This document shows, one piece after another, positions 44,505-55,577 of a stretch of 64,000 nt of DNA (the first letter of the stretch is position 1; each line of letters starts with the position of its first letter). Made by a program: the position numbers and the translations under genes. The notes below the pieces were generated by a model. The model did no database searches. It was not told the origin of the DNA and saw only the letters and a list, made by a program, of their open reading frames with translations. The stretch lies in the NCBI GenBank assembly GCA_024803745.1, contig JANJXV010000025.1, positions 18,764,610 through 18,828,609 of the forward strand, written 5' to 3'. Origin of the DNA: Megascapheus bottae (lineage: Eukaryota > Chordata > Mammalia > Rodentia > Geomyidae).

Positions 44505-44715
44505 AAATTGGGAGTGGTGGTGCATGTCTGCCATTCCAGCTACTAGGTAGACAGAGGCACAGAGGGCAGGTGTGAGGTTGACCAACATGAAGGTAGCAGT
44601 GAGATCTTGTTACCAAAAACAGAAACCCCCAAAGTAAAACAGGGTGGAGATGTAGCCCAGCTAGTAAAGCTCTTACCTAGAATGAAGCCAGGGGTTCGAT
44701 TTAGCCTACTTGTTT
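44505..44715 (+). mobile_element. B1-dID-type dimeric SINE
   Basis: B1-like half (GGTGGTGCATGTCTGCCATTCC, AGACAGAGGCACAGAGGGC, GAGATCTTGTTACC) followed by an ID-like half (AGATGTAGCCCAGCTAGTAAAG, GCCAGGGGTTCGATT). Confidence 0.7.
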
Positions 44716-44877
44716 GGGAGCTGGGCCAGACTTAAGGCTTAAGAAAACCGTAAGTTTGGGCTTTTTATTTTTTTCATCTAACTGTGGAATCCAGAGGGAG
44801 AGAATGGGAAACCTGAACCAAGTTCTGACACCAAGATCTTTCTGTTTGTGTACCTCACTTTTTGCTATGGCCTTCTG

Positions 44878-44882
<5 letters not shown>

Positions 44883-44921
<39 letters not shown>
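44883..44921. repeat. (GT)n microsatellite before a SINE 3' end
   Basis: About 19 GT units; the antisense Geo tail begins some 20 bases later. Confidence 0.96.
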
Positions 44922-44923
<2 letters not shown>

Positions 44924-44941
44924 GTGATTCCCCTACCCCCG

Positions 44942-45155
44942 CTGGGATTTGATCTCAGGGCCTAGGCACTGTCCCTTGGCCTTGACCCTCAAGAAGCTGT
45001 CCTTTTCCACTTGAGACACACCTCTACTTCCAGCTTTTGGCTGATTAGTTGGAGGTAAGAATCTTACAGATTTTCCCACCTGGGTTGGCTTCCAACCTTA
45101 ATGGTCAGAGCTCAGTCTCCTGAGTAGCTAAGTTACAGATGTGAGCCACTAAGGC
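44942..45155 (-). mobile_element. B1-Geo SINE
   Basis: TGGGATTTGATCTCAGGGCC, TGATTAGTTGGAGGTAAGAATC, CTCCTGAGTAGCTAAGTTACAG. Confidence 0.85.
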
Positions 45156-45870
45156 CTTGTGAATCACTTTATTTATTTATTTATTTTTGGTGGTCATGGG
45201 ATTTAAATTTAGGGTCTTATTCATCCCCGGCCTTCCTCTTGGGATTTTTGTTAGACTACTCACACCTGGGAAAAGACTTTTAAAATTCACACCAAACCAG
45301 AGGGCTACAGGCTATTCTGTCCAATCCCTTATAGGCTTCTGTATCAATCGTGAGCGGTCAGTAACACCCTCTGTCCATCTCTTGTTTACCTTGGTTAGGG
45401 CGCCCACACTGGGCCCACCTGACTCGGGTGGTTGATGCAGGGATTCCCCAGGGTACTCAGAAGTTGGCTGTTGGAGCCCATGCATGTTGCAGATGGCTCA
45501 TTCCAGCAGCTCATATGGTACAGGTATACTTTGTTGAGTCAGGAGTATTGTTGCGCCCCTCCCTTAGCTGAGTCAATGTTAGGGGACTCCAGGGAAGGAT
45601 GAAAAGATACATTTGAGAAAGGATCTGCCAGTGGGGAGCTTGCTTCAGTAAGGGAAATATTCATAGGGCATTATTTGAGTGTCTGTCTACCTGTTGTTTA
45701 TTTTGTAGTCCTAGCCATCAGAAGAAATGTGCATGCTAATATGGAGGGGCTTTAAGGGTCTAGGATGCTTGCTTGCGTATCTGCCTGCCTGCCTCCTTTT
45801 CTCCCTCCCTCTGTCTCTTCTTTCCTCCCTCCCTCCCTTCCTTCTTTCCTTCCTTCTATTTTTTTTTTCT
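45156..45870. other. Intron DNA with paired AP-1 motifs and a CT tract
   Basis: Unique DNA from about 45240 to 45775 includes TGAGTCA at 45535-45541 and 45569-45575. A polypyrimidine tract occupies about 45778-45870. Possible ID scrap at 45175-45225. Confidence 0.5.
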
Positions 45871-46106
45871 TTTTTGTGCTGGTACTGAGGCTTGAACTCA
45901 GAACCCGAGCACTGTCTTGATCCCTTAAGCTGGTGCTCTACCACTTGAACCATAGCATCATTTCTGGCTCTTTTTTTTTTTTTTTGGTGGTTCATTGGAG
46001 ATAAGAGTCTCATGGACTTTCTTGCCTGGGCTGGCTTTGAATCTTGATCCTCAGATCTCAGTCCCCTGGGTAGCTTGGATACCAAGTCTAAGCCACCAAT
46101 GCTTAG
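45871..46106 (-). mobile_element. B1-Geo SINE
   Basis: GTGCTGGTACTGAGGCTTGAAC, GGTGGTTCATTGGAGATAAGAG, CAGTCCCCTGGGTAGCTTGG. Confidence 0.86.
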
Positions 46107-46584
46107 GTTATGAAGATTCTTTTAAACGGAGAAGTCATTGTGGTGGCAAATGACATGACAGCTACTTGTTTTCTTGGGGCCTGCCGTTTTTTCTTACCTG
46201 GTGGGTTTGGGAATTTACTTCCTGTCTGCCTCTGTGAGCTCAGGGTGACTACCACAGGCCTGAGGAAGTGTTTTGTAAATCAGAGAGCTTGAAGGAAGTG
46301 TGTTTTGACTTCTGTCCAGATCATTCCACGATGGAATGAATGTACTGAATCACCCATGCAGACCCTTCTGTGATGAACGAGGTGGGGGTACCCGTGCTTT
46401 GTTCATTCTCACCCCAGGATACCAGGCATGAGGGCTCTGGTAAAACTCCTTGCTGTATGGGGCACAGATAATCTGTGGGAAGAGAGAGAGAGGAGCCAAG
46501 TGAATGTGTGCTGGGTCACTAAAGACACGAGCTGTGGTCAGTGGCAGGTTGCTCGTGGCAACTTTTAAGTACCTGAGGAGAATT
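46107..46584. other. Unique intron DNA
   Basis: No recognised element; short GA run near 46481. Confidence 0.4.
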
Positions 46585-46819
46585 GCCTGGATATCTTTGG
46601 TGGCTCATACCTGTAATCCTAGCTACTCAGGAGACTGAGATCTGAGGATTGAGGTTCAAGGTCAGCCTGGGCAAAAAAGACTCTTATCTCCAATTACCAC
46701 TCCCCCCAAAAGTCAGAAATGTTGCTGTGGCTCAAGCAAGAGAGCATCAGCCTTGAATGAAAATGCCAAGCGGGGTGGGAGGCCCTGAGGGCTTAAGTTC
46801 AAGCCCTGTTACTGGCATG
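46585..46819 (+). mobile_element. B1-Geo SINE
   Basis: ATATCTTTGGTGGCTCATACC, TCTCCAATTACCACTCCCCC, CTGTGGCTCAAGCAAGAGAGC, GTTCAAGCCCTGTTACTGGC. Confidence 0.86.
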
Positions 46820-47189
46820 AGTGCACATACGTAATTTTTACCTCTTGTGTTTTGTGAAGCTGAGTGCTGTCCTTAATATTTTTAGCTTGTCACTTAGGCG
46901 AAGGGCTGCGATGAGGTAAGGTGCAGTGTCTTGTTAGAATACCTTCTCTGTAGTAAGAAGGGTGGGTGGGGTTGGGAGAGATGAGGGAATTGTGAAAATA
47001 ATGATGGTGATAAAGATGTACTCATAATCTGACATGTTGAAAGTTCTTTGTCCAACTACTTAAAAATGTAAAAAAAAAACCCAAACAAACCATAACACGA
47101 GAAGTAAGTGAAAAATTAAAAAAAGTTAGACCTGGGAATCTGAGTTGATTCATCAACTAGGTATTATTATCCTAGTACTCGCTAGTTAT

Positions 47190-47367
47190 GCTAGCTACTC
47201 AGGAAGCTGACATCAGAAAGATCACAGTTTGAAAGTCTACAAGATTCCATTTCCTGAGTAGCAGGCAAAAAACTTGGCTGGAGGTGTGGCTCAGGTGGTA
47301 AAGTACCCATCTTGCTGACAAACAGATCAAGCAAAAAGCCCAAGGTTCAAACCCCAGTACTGTAAAA
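47190..47367 (+). mobile_element. Divergent B1/tRNA composite SINE
   Basis: TGCTAGCTACTCAGGAAGCTG head, then GGAGGTGTGGCTCAGGTGGTAAAG and GGTTCAAACCCCAGTACTG. The tail has pol III boxes but differs from the usual Geo spacing. Confidence 0.65.
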
Positions 47368-47582
47368 ATAAATAAATATTAAAAACAAAAACAATTAGGG
47401 AACTTATAGGTGATTTTATACTTTTAGCATTTGGTTTGGTACAACCTGGTATTTCATTTCTCTGGTTAGCATACTTGCTGAAAATAAATTTCATTAACCT
47501 GAGTGTCTGGAAGGACAGAAGAACTCTAGTAGCAGTATTTTTAAGAAGTTTTGCAAAGACATAAAAAAAACTTAAATGTTGG

Positions 47583-47761
47583 GACCAGGAGCATGGCCTA
47601 GTGGTACAGTGCATGCCTAGCATACATGAAGCACTGGGTTCGATTCCTCGGTACCACATACACAGAAAAAGCTGGAAGTAGTGCTGTGGCTCAAATGGCA
47701 GAGCTCTAGAGAAAACCCAAGGACAGTGCCCGGGCCTGAGTTCAAGCCCCAGGACTGGCAA
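47583..47761 (+). mobile_element. IDL-Geo SINE
   Basis: GGGACCAGGAGCATGGCCTAGTGG, CACTGGGTTCGATTCCTCGG, GCCCCAGGACTGGC. Flanks CTTAAATGT / CTTGAATGT are a possible TSD. Confidence 0.91.
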
Positions 47762-48164
47762 GCGAGCAAGTAAACAAAATCCCTTGAATGTCTACTATTA
47801 GAGCAAAGTCATCGACTATAATAATCATTTAGTTTTGATGAGAAAGCCAAGAAATGGATGGATCTGAATTTGGCTTGAGTGTATCACATCAGGGAGCCAA
47901 TTAAAACAAGTTTTTGAAAGAGAAATATTATTTTAATCACGTGAGCTTGTGATGGCTGTATTGTTAAATTGGGAATAAAATTAACACAATTGGATGGACT
48001 GAACCGTTTTTACTCAGTAATTGATTAAGAGACTTTAATACTATTTGGTGTACTATCCAACCATTATTCTGGGTCAGCCACCTTATAAAATAATGGCCCC
48101 TTCCATAGGTGCCATTCGACTAAGATGGGAACTTCATGTCTTTGTGTGTATTTGTGTGTACACA
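47762..48164. other. AT-rich unique intron DNA, possibly conserved
   Basis: No repeat; contains CACGTGA near 47940 and AT-rich motifs such as TTGATTAA near 48021. No coding sign. Confidence 0.4.
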
Positions 48165-48385
48165 TACACCAGTACTAGGGCCTGAACTCAGGGCCTGGGC
48201 TCTATCCTTTAGCTTGTCATTCAAGGCCGGTGTTCCTCTTTGAGCCACATCTCTACTTCTTGCTTTTTGATGATCTATTGGAAGTTAGAGACTCAGGGAC
48301 TTTCTCTTCCTAAAGCTTTCAACTTGAATCCTTAGATCTCAGCCTCCTGAATAGCCAGGATTACTGGCAGGAGCCATGAATGATG
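48165..48385 (-). mobile_element. B1-Geo SINE, diverged (CA-tail type)
   Basis: GTACACATACACCAGTACTAGGGCCTGAAC, GATCTATTGGAAGTTAGAG, CTCCTGAATAGCCAGGATTAC. Confidence 0.82.
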
Positions 48386-48676
48386 ACCTTTTATCCTTGG
48401 CTCCTCTCCCCCTTGTTATGTTGATTGGTTCAAAACAAAAACTCCCCACACCTTCCCAAGTCTGTGTCTGATCTGCAGTATTAGCTGGTGGTGGAGGCAG
48501 CCTGCTGAGCCGGGCCTGGGAGACTTAACAGCAGGTCCAGAATGTCGAAGCTGTGGCTGGGTTAGAGTAGACAAAGGTGTGACAGGTTCCTGGGCTGTAG
48601 CCTTGGCTTCTCTGTCTTCAAGACAGGTCATTGGAATGAATCCAGAAATGAACATGATAAGGTACAACCTGAAGAA

Positions 48677-48680
<4 letters not shown>
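48386..48680. other. Unique intron DNA
   Basis: No recognised element. Confidence 0.4.

Positions 48681-48731
<51 letters not shown>
48681..48731. repeat. (GT)25 at a SINE 3' end
   Basis: Pure GT run abutting the antisense SINE at 48733. Confidence 0.97.
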
Positions 48732-48732
<1 letters not shown>

Positions 48733-48735
<3 letters not shown>

Positions 48736-48972
48736 TTGGTCCTTAGGCTTGAACTCAAGGTGTGGGTTTTGTTCTTGAACTTCATTTGCTCAAGGCTAGT
48801 GCTCTACCACTTGAGCCACAGCTCCACTTCTACCTACCCCTCTTTTTTTTGGTACTTCAGTGGAGATAAGAGTCTCACAGACTTTCCTGTCTGGACTGGC
48901 ATCAAACCTCAATCTTCAGATCTCATCTTCCCGAGGAGCTAGGCTTATAGATATGAGCCGCTGGCATCTGGC
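48733..48972 (-). mobile_element. B1-Geo SINE (CA-tail type)
   Basis: GTTGGTCCTTAGGCTTGAACTC, GTACTTCAGTGGAGATAAGAG, GAGGAGCTAGGCTTATAG. Confidence 0.87.
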
Positions 48973-49059
48973 GAAGAAGTGTAATTTTTATTCTTCCTCT
49001 AGTTGAAGTTTTAGGATGAAAATGTATAGAGATCTTGTCTAGCTCCTCTTTATCTTCCT

Positions 49060-49264
49060 CCTTGGGCCTGGGTGTGGACTGTTCCTTAGCTTTTTCACTC
49101 AAGGCACTCTACCACTTTACGACTTCAGCCACATTTCTGGCTTTTTGCTGGCTAATTAGAGATAAGAGTCTCAGGGACTTCCCTGCCCAGGCTGGCTTTG
49201 AACCTGGATCCTCAGATTTCAAGTCTCCTGAGTAGCTAGAATGACTGGTGTGAGCCATTACCTG
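49060..49264 (-). mobile_element. B1-Geo SINE, 3' shortened
   Basis: TTCCTTAGCTTTTTCACTCAAGG, GCTAATTAGAGATAAGAGTC, CTCCTGAGTAGCTAGAATGAC. Confidence 0.84.
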
Positions 49265-49501
49265 CTTCCTTCTTATCTTTCCTTCAGTGACTCGTCAGGT
49301 GCTTGTTGGGAAACAAGGGTAGACTCATGACCAAGGCCCTCGGTAGCTTGGAGTCTATCCTGCTTACTAAAAACGTGGGTTCTTTGAAGTTGTAGGAATG
49401 CTTTAAGTATTCAGGCCTTCATTAGTTTGTAAATACTGTTTTCTTGGTGCTAAGAAACCAAATCCTCCAAGCCATAGTTTTATTGACTCCTGACAAAGAT
49501 A

Positions 49502-49506
<5 letters not shown>

Positions 49507-49540
<34 letters not shown>
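49507..49540. repeat. (GT)17 microsatellite
   Basis: Pure GT run, no adjoining SINE seen. Confidence 0.96.
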
Positions 49541-49542
<2 letters not shown>

Positions 49543-49767
49543 ATGAATGCATTGTTCTTTGTGGCATTATTGGCATTATTCTTTGCTTTGACTTCATTAA
49601 CAGTTGCAGAAATGACAGACCTGTCGCCCAGGTCCCACTGTGGGTTGTTGATTATCTGGGCTGTTGGGTTACTGTTGTAAATCGTATTGTTGCTGCACAG
49701 CTGTATAGCTGAGCTATGTTTTGACAAATTCAGTTTAAAATGAAAACATTGTAGAAGACTATTGATT

Positions 49768-49873
49768 AACAAGTTTAGCTAGTTTTGGATCAGGCTAAAG
49801 TTTTTCTAGCAGGTCTTCCTAACAAGTTTAGCTAGTTTTGGATCAGGCTAAAGTTTTTCTAGCAGGTCTTCCG
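49768..49873. repeat. 53-bp tandem duplication in SMAD3 intron 1
   Basis: Unit 49768-49820 (starting AACAAGTTTAGCTAG) is repeated at 49821-49873; 52 of 53 bases are identical, only the last differs. The unit resembles no SINE here. Confidence 0.97.
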
Positions 49874-49905
49874 TCCCTATAAATGTGGTAAGATAAACAA
49901 GAAAA

Positions 49906-50130
49906 AGTCCGTGGCTCATGCCTGTAGTCTTAGCTACTTAGGAAGCTGAGATCTGAGGACTGAGGTTCGAAGGTAGCCTAGCTAGGAAAGTCATGAGATT
50001 ATCTCTAGTTAACCACCAAAAAGCTGGAAGTGGAGCAGTGGCTCAAGTATTAGAGTGTTAGTCTTAGGCAAAAAAGCTCAGGGACAGCCAAACCTATAAG
50101 TCCCAGTCACTTCCCCCCCCCCAAAAAAAA
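49906..50130 (+). mobile_element. B1-Geo SINE
   Basis: CCGTGGCTCATGCCTGTAGTC, CTCTAGTTAACCACCAAAAAG, GCAGTGGCTCAAGTATTAGAG; tail decayed into C and A runs. Confidence 0.85.
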
Positions 50131-50174
50131 CCTCCAACAATCAAAAATCACTAATATAGTGATTTATTCTGAGG

Positions 50175-50325
50175 CAGAAAGCAGTAGATCTGGACAGATC
50201 TAGCTGTAGCTGTTTCTGATTAGCCTCTATGTGATTTGGGACAAGTCACTTAACTTTTCTGAATCACAGATATTCTTATTTGATGAACAGGCTAGATAAA
50301 CCTAGAGGTCTTTCCTAATTCCGTT
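50175..50325 (+). mobile_element. MIR remnant
   Basis: TGATTTGGGACAAGTCACTTAACTTTTCTGAATC matches the MIR sense core; fairly well kept for an ancient element. Confidence 0.75.
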
Positions 50326-50394
50326 TTTCTTTAAGCATTTTAGAAGCTTCCATTTGCACACAACCAATAAATCATAAATCCCCACCCCCCCTCC

Positions 50395-50462
50395 GTCCTA
50401 GGCTAGCTTCAAACCTAGATTGTCAGTCTCCTGAATAACGAACAGGAACCACCAGTGTCTCA
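50395..50462 (-). mobile_element. B1-Geo head fragment
   Basis: CCTAGGCTAGCTTCAAACCTAG, CAGTCTCCTGAATAACG, ACCACCAGTGTCTC. Confidence 0.6.
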
Positions 50463-51202
50463 CTTTCTTTTCATTATTCATGTTCTAAGACTATACAAGC
50501 CAATTAATTTATATAAGTGGAAGCAATCAAACTCTAACCCAGCCTTTAAGTTGGATGATCTTTCTCCCTCTGCCCTCCCTACTTCTTTCTTAACCCCCCC
50601 CCCAGTCTAAATTAGTAAAATGTAACTAGGTAGGAACATTAAAAAAAAAACCCATCAAAATTCTAGAATAAAGATGTGGAGAATGTGTGTGTGTCCTGAG
50701 AGGCCGGGAACAGTTTTTTCTTTCTTTGTTGCTATTTTTGGTTATTCACAGAGCAGGAAGTTGACTTAAACGAATGACCACAGAATCCGAAAATTGGTGG
50801 TCTGTTGGTGGTCCGTGAGAGGCGGGCATTCTAGATGGTACCTGAGGAAGGATATTTGATCCTCCATTGAGTGTGGACCCAGGAAGGTTCCGTATTTATT
50901 TCCAAGTATCTATATAAAGACAGACTGCACCCGGATTGCGTAAGCTTGAGCCAGCCTTTTGTTAGGCAGCCTGGTGGAAGTTACAAGTTTCAACTCCAGC
51001 TAGGAAATGAAAGGCAAATTTCCTCCAAGATATATCTTTTCTTGTTCTGCGTGTCATGTGACTCGCCTCACTCACATCTGGCAAGTTCTTCTGTGTGCTT
51101 TGCAGGGGGACTGAGGCTCACTGTATGTGGAAACCTACAGAATTCGCCATCTGATCATTTTTGTTGCTCAGCCAGGCCACCTTGTAGCTTAGAAGTAGGG
51201 GG

Positions 51203-51206
<4 letters not shown>
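50463..51206. other. Unique intron DNA, candidate enhancer-like stretch
   Basis: No repeats at about 50690-51200. It includes an ETS-type CAGGAAGT (about 50753) and RUNX-type ACCACA (about 50778). Motifs are short and prove nothing alone. Confidence 0.4.

Positions 51207-51242
<36 letters not shown>
51207..51242. repeat. (CT)n microsatellite
   Basis: About 18 CT units. Confidence 0.95.
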
Positions 51243-51246
<4 letters not shown>

Positions 51247-51604
51247 GAAAATAGTAATGCATTTTGGGTGTGTGGTTTTGAAAAGTCTGCTTTTACGCTG
51301 TCACAGCTCAAAAATGCCAGAAGGCATATTTTCCTTAAAAAATCACCTCTGGGCTGAGCCCAAGTATAGAGTAATGGATCCAGAAAGCACTTTTTGAGTA
51401 GCTACAAGTGCTCCAGACCAGGACTGAGGAGGGAAATGGGATTTTTCCTTTCCCTACAAATCCTACTTGCTGTAAACTCCTTCAGCCAAATGGTACTGGA
51501 ACTCCACATTTCACTTCTCTGAGGGCAGGGCAGATGCTAGGGCTTTCTACTGCTTCTTTTAAATCCTTACTCCTTAAAATTGGTTTGTCAAAACTGGGGA
51601 GCAG
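51243..51604. other. Unique intron DNA
   Basis: No recognised element. Confidence 0.4.
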
Positions 51605-51710
51605 GATAAGAGTCTCGGGGATTTTCCTGCCTGAGCTGGTTTGTTACCATGATCCTCAGATCTCAGCTTCCCGAGTAGCTAGGATTACAGGCTTGAGCCA
51701 CAAGCCCCAG
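51605..51710 (-). mobile_element. B1-Geo SINE, head only
   Basis: GATAAGAGTCTCGGGGATTTTCC to GTAGCTAGGATTACAGGCTTGAGCC; the Geo tail is absent. Confidence 0.8.
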
Positions 51711-52490
51711 ACCAGCTGGCACCATTCACTACTACAACAAAGCATTCTGCATCTGCAGGATGTGTGCCCCCTGGGGGAGGGGGAGGGCAGGTAAGATCCT
51801 GGGCCCCATAAGCTGCCCTGCACCGAGCGCATGCACCTGTGTGAGGTTGTGCATTGCTGGTTATTTCTTTCTGCCCTACTCTGCCATTGACTCGGCTGTG
51901 AGAATGATCAGCCAATAGCATTGGGTGTGTGTATGTGGGACCTTTCTCCTTGAGCTATGCAAGATGGGGTTGTCCTCTTCATGGGGTGAGGAACGTGTAG
52001 GCCAAGGTTATCTTTGAGCTAATCTCCTTCCATATCATAAATGGCATGTTAGTCCTTTTCATTGTCCCCTGCCCCATGGATACTTCCTAGTCCTTCTCTG
52101 ATGTCTCTCCCAGTCTAAGGGCAGACTCTGCTATGGACAGTGGATACACGTGTAGGGGCCACGATCTGGACAGGGGGCACAGACTTGGAAGAATCTGCTA
52201 GAACTTGGACTTGGGGTCTGAGGTGTCTCTTTGGTATGCGTGATGCTCCCCACATTGTAGGCTGTTGCTGGGGAAAAGGTGAGATCTAGGGCTTCTCGGG
52301 TCTCCCTAGTCTATTGTGAAAGTAAAGAGTCAAGAGATTTTTTTCACTTGGACTTCTTGATCATCAGGTGTTTGTCAAAGGAAGATGCTAGAACATTATT
52401 TCCAGCTCAGTGTCTTCTCGTGCTCTTCCTTGGAAGTTTGCCATGTGATACATATGCCTGCCTATGCTTGCTCTGAAACCTGTCTCAGGC

Positions 52491-52494
<4 letters not shown>
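51711..52494. other. Unique intron DNA
   Basis: No recognised element or exon. Confidence 0.45.

Positions 52495-52537
<43 letters not shown>
52495..52537. repeat. (GT)21 at a SINE 3' end
   Basis: GT run leading into ATACACTAGTG and the antisense SINE. Confidence 0.96.
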
Positions 52538-52539
<2 letters not shown>

Positions 52540-52540
52540 C

Positions 52541-52739
52541 ACTAGTGTTCCCTTTAGCTCTTTCCCTCAAGGCTAGTGCACTAATGCATAAGCCACAGCT
52601 CCAACTTCTGTCTTTTGGTGCTTCATTGGAAAGAAGAGTCTCACAGACTTTTCAGCCTGGCTTGGCTTTGAATTATGGTCCTCAGATCTCAGCCTCCTGA
52701 GAAGCTAGGATTATAAACCTGGGCCACAGGTACCTGGCT
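52541..52739 (-). mobile_element. B1-Geo SINE (CA-tail type), tail shortened
   Basis: TTAGCTCTTTCCCTCAAGGCTAG, GCTTCATTGGAAAGAAGAGTC, GAAGCTAGGATTATAAACC. Confidence 0.85.
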
Positions 52740-52971
52740 AGAGCCCATGAAAAGCAACTCAAGAAGATACAACCTGCCATTGTCATCTTGAGAGTAGGGT
52801 GGAAAAAGTACCACATAAAGCCAAAGTTTGTTGGTTAGAACGCTGACGTTGTGCTGGGTCTTAGGGGACCCCTAGGTACAGACACCTGTCTGTGAACTTC
52901 CAGCAGCAGAAGGGGACATAAAAGCCAGCAGTTGCCAGCCATGTTTCTCCTGGGAGAGACAGCCTAGCAAA

Positions 52972-53203
52972 GCCCAGCCACCACTGGCTCATTCCTGTAA
53001 TCCTAGCCACTGAAGAGCCTGAGGATTGAGATTTTAAGCCAGCACAGGTAAGAAAGTCTATGAGAGTCTTATCTCCAATTTAAACACCAAAAAAAAAAAA
53101 AAATCTAGAATTAGAGCTGTGGCTCAAGTGGTAGAGTGCTAGCCTTGAACATAAAAGGTAAGGAACAGACACTCAGGGGCCTGAGTTCAAGCTTCAGTAT
53201 GTG
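52972..53203 (+). mobile_element. B1-Geo SINE (CA-tail type)
   Basis: CCAGCCACCACTGGCTCATT, CCAATTTAAACACCAAAAAA, AGCTGTGGCTCAAGTGGTAGAG, TTCAAGCTTCAGTATGTGTGCG. Confidence 0.86.
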
Positions 53204-54024
53204 TGCGTACCCTGGTGTTGGAGGGGTTTCATAAAGGGTGGTGGCAGTGTGAGGCTTTGCAGGATGAATAGGAGCCTGGGAGTGGCTATGAGGTTGCTTA
53301 GAAGACAGTCCAGATTAAGAGTGGAAAGGAAGGCCTAGTGCTTGGAACCACAGGGCAGGAACTGGAGGCCAGAACGTGGAAGAGGGAGTGGCTGAAGAGG
53401 CTTTGGGGAATGATGTTGCCAAACACTGGGGTCGGCCAAGCTTGGTGTCTGGACCTTGCTGTGTAAACCTCCAGGAGGTTTTGAAGTTGGGGAGTGGTGT
53501 CTAACACCACTGTTTCCTTGTATTTCGTTTTGTCCCCTGGCCCCTGTGGCCAGTCACAGCAGGTTTGTTCCCCATTGTCTAGGTCAGACTCATGATCCCA
53601 TAGGCTACCCTGGGGACACCTTTAGGCTATGTCTGGAGCAGGTTGAAAATAGCATCTTGTTGGCTTTCAGGAGAGAAGAAGAATTGTCGTTCAGCCAGGA
53701 GGCTTTGGGGCGAATCTTCAGGTGATCTGTCAGTGACTCATGTCATAGAAGCCTTGGGAAGTGAAGTAGAATGTTTCTGGATTCTGTTGGATGCCTGGCT
53801 TGCTGGGATCTGAGCTGCTCTCTGTCTCCTAGAGCCTGGCATGGAGCCTGCAGGACAACTGTCTTCCATTATTGCCTAACATTTCTTCATTGGTGATCGT
53901 CGATACATCAGGCTTTCCAATTCCATCCTTACTGCTCATAGGCATACCTAAGCTCTGGCCTCTGCTACTCAAAGAAGGGTATCAGTGTGTCAAAAACGGG
54001 TTGTATTCCAAACAGTCAAATAAG
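53204..54024. other. Unique intron DNA
   Basis: No recognised element; short ORFs on both strands without family resemblance. Confidence 0.45.
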
Positions 54025-54145
54025 CCAGCTGCGGTCATGCATGCCTGTAATCCCAGTCTCCAGAGGCAGACATAGGAGGATCTGTGAGTTTGAGGTCAGC
54101 TTGGGTAACACAGTGAGATTTGGTCTGAAGAAATAAAGAATGAGA
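54025..54145 (+). mobile_element. B1 SINE
   Basis: AGCTGCGGTCATGCATGCCTGTAATCCCAG, GAGGATCTGTGAGTTTGAGGTCAGC, AACACAGTGAGATTTGG: classic B1 order. Confidence 0.85.
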
Positions 54146-54310
54146 CAAGTAAGGAAAAAATGTATATATTTTAAAGATCAGTATTGCTTATTGATGGCTC
54201 AATGCAAACAGAAATCACGTTGGCCATTTCGAGATTGCCAGATTGCTTTATCTGTTTAGAGGCAGTTGTTATTGTTCCTCTAAGATCGTAGTTTTTTTTT
54301 TTGGTGATGG

Positions 54311-54487
54311 GCCAGGGGCTGGCTTGGGCACTGTCTCTGAGGTTCTTTTGCTCCAGATTAGTACTTTACTACTTGAGGCACAAGACCACTTCTGGCCTTT
54401 TCTGTTTATGTGGTACTGAGGAAACAAATTTAGGGCATCCTGCATGCTAGGCAAGCACTCTACCACTAAGCCACATTCCCAGCCCCT
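54311..54487 (-). mobile_element. IDL-Geo SINE, diverged
   Basis: GGCCAGGGGCTGGCTTGGGC, CTTTTCTGTTTATGTGGTACTG, CACTAAGCCACATTCCCAGCCCC; abuts the next SINE. Confidence 0.86.
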
Positions 54488-54688
54488 GTCCCTGAGCTTT
54501 TTTTTTTTTTTTGAAAGCTAGTACTCTACCACTTGAGCTATGTATGGCTCCACTTCCAGATTTTCAAAGATATATTAGAGATAGGAAATCTCAGCGACTT
54601 TTCTTGCCTGGGCTGGCTTTGAACCTTGATCCTCAGATCTCAGCCTCCTGAGTAGCTAGGATTATAGGCCTGAGCCAGTGGCACCTAG
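54488..54688 (-). mobile_element. B1-Geo SINE, 3' part missing
   Basis: TGTCCCTGAGC, T-run, CTACCACTTGAGCTATGTATGG, TTAGAGATAGGAAATCTC, GTAGCTAGGATTATAGG. The IDL-Geo at 54311 probably landed in its tail. Confidence 0.84.
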
Positions 54689-54928
54689 TAATCGTAGGAT
54701 TTTCCAAGGTAGTTTTGCATCCAGGGATTTGTCTAGTATCTGGACCACATTTGGAAATGAGGGCAGCAAGTTGTCATCATCAGATTCTTGACACCCTTTG
54801 CTTTATGGGTGAGATGGAGGAAATCAGCACCCCGGGATCTCATTTACATGGGCTGTGCATTAGCAGCAACTTGGGAGATGTCTTATCCTACTGCATTCTG
54901 GAGCATGACTCTCTAAAAACCTTAGCTG

Positions 54929-55127
54929 GGGGCCAGGAGTGTGGCCTAATGGTAGAGTGCTTGCTTAGCATACACAAAGCCCTGGGTTTGATTCCTCAGT
55001 ATGATATACACAGAAAAAGCCAGAAGGGGTGCTGTGGCTCAAGTGGTAGAGCGCTAACCTTGAGCAAAAAAAAAGTATCCAAGGACAGTGTCTAGACCCT
55101 GAGTTTAAGCCCCAGGACTGGCAAAAT
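54929..55127 (+). mobile_element. IDL-Geo SINE
   Basis: GGGGGCCAGGAGTGTGGCCTAATGG, CCTGGGTTTGATTCCTCAG, CTGTGGCTCAAGTGGTAGAGCG, (AAAT)n tail. Confidence 0.92.
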
Positions 55128-55299
55128 AAATAAATAAATACAACTTTGCTGGCTGTGTTGCAGTGAGGCTAGTTTTCATGGAGCAAAATCACCAATGAGA
55201 TTCAAATTCATACAGGAATCAGAGTATAGGCACGCGTGTTTCTGTCCCCTTCTCCTGGAGCTCAGCTCAGTTGAGTTTTGCCTGTAGTCTTGTCTAAGA

Positions 55300-55303
<4 letters not shown>

Positions 55304-55350
<47 letters not shown>
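55304..55350. repeat. (GT)n at a SINE 3' end
   Basis: About 23 GT units followed by ACATACGTGTGTG and the antisense SINE. Confidence 0.96.
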
Positions 55351-55352
<2 letters not shown>

Positions 55353-55360
55353 ATACGTGT

Positions 55361-55577
55361 GTGTTCCTGTAGTGACTAAGGTTTGAACTAGTGCCTGGGC
55401 TCAGTGCTTTTGGGCTCAAGGCTTGTATTCTGTTACTTGAGCCACAGTTCCACTTATAGCTTTTTGGTGGTTCATTGTCTCATGGACTTTCCTGTCAAGG
55501 CTTGCTTTGAACTGCAAGCCTCAGATCAGCCTACTGAATAGCTAGGATTATAGAAATCATCAACTATTGATGTCCGG
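55361..55577 (-). mobile_element. B1-Geo SINE (CA-tail type)
   Basis: TGTTCCTGTAGTGACTAAGGTTTGAAC, TTACTTGAGCCACAGTTCCAC, CTACTGAATAGCTAGGATTATAG. Confidence 0.85.
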
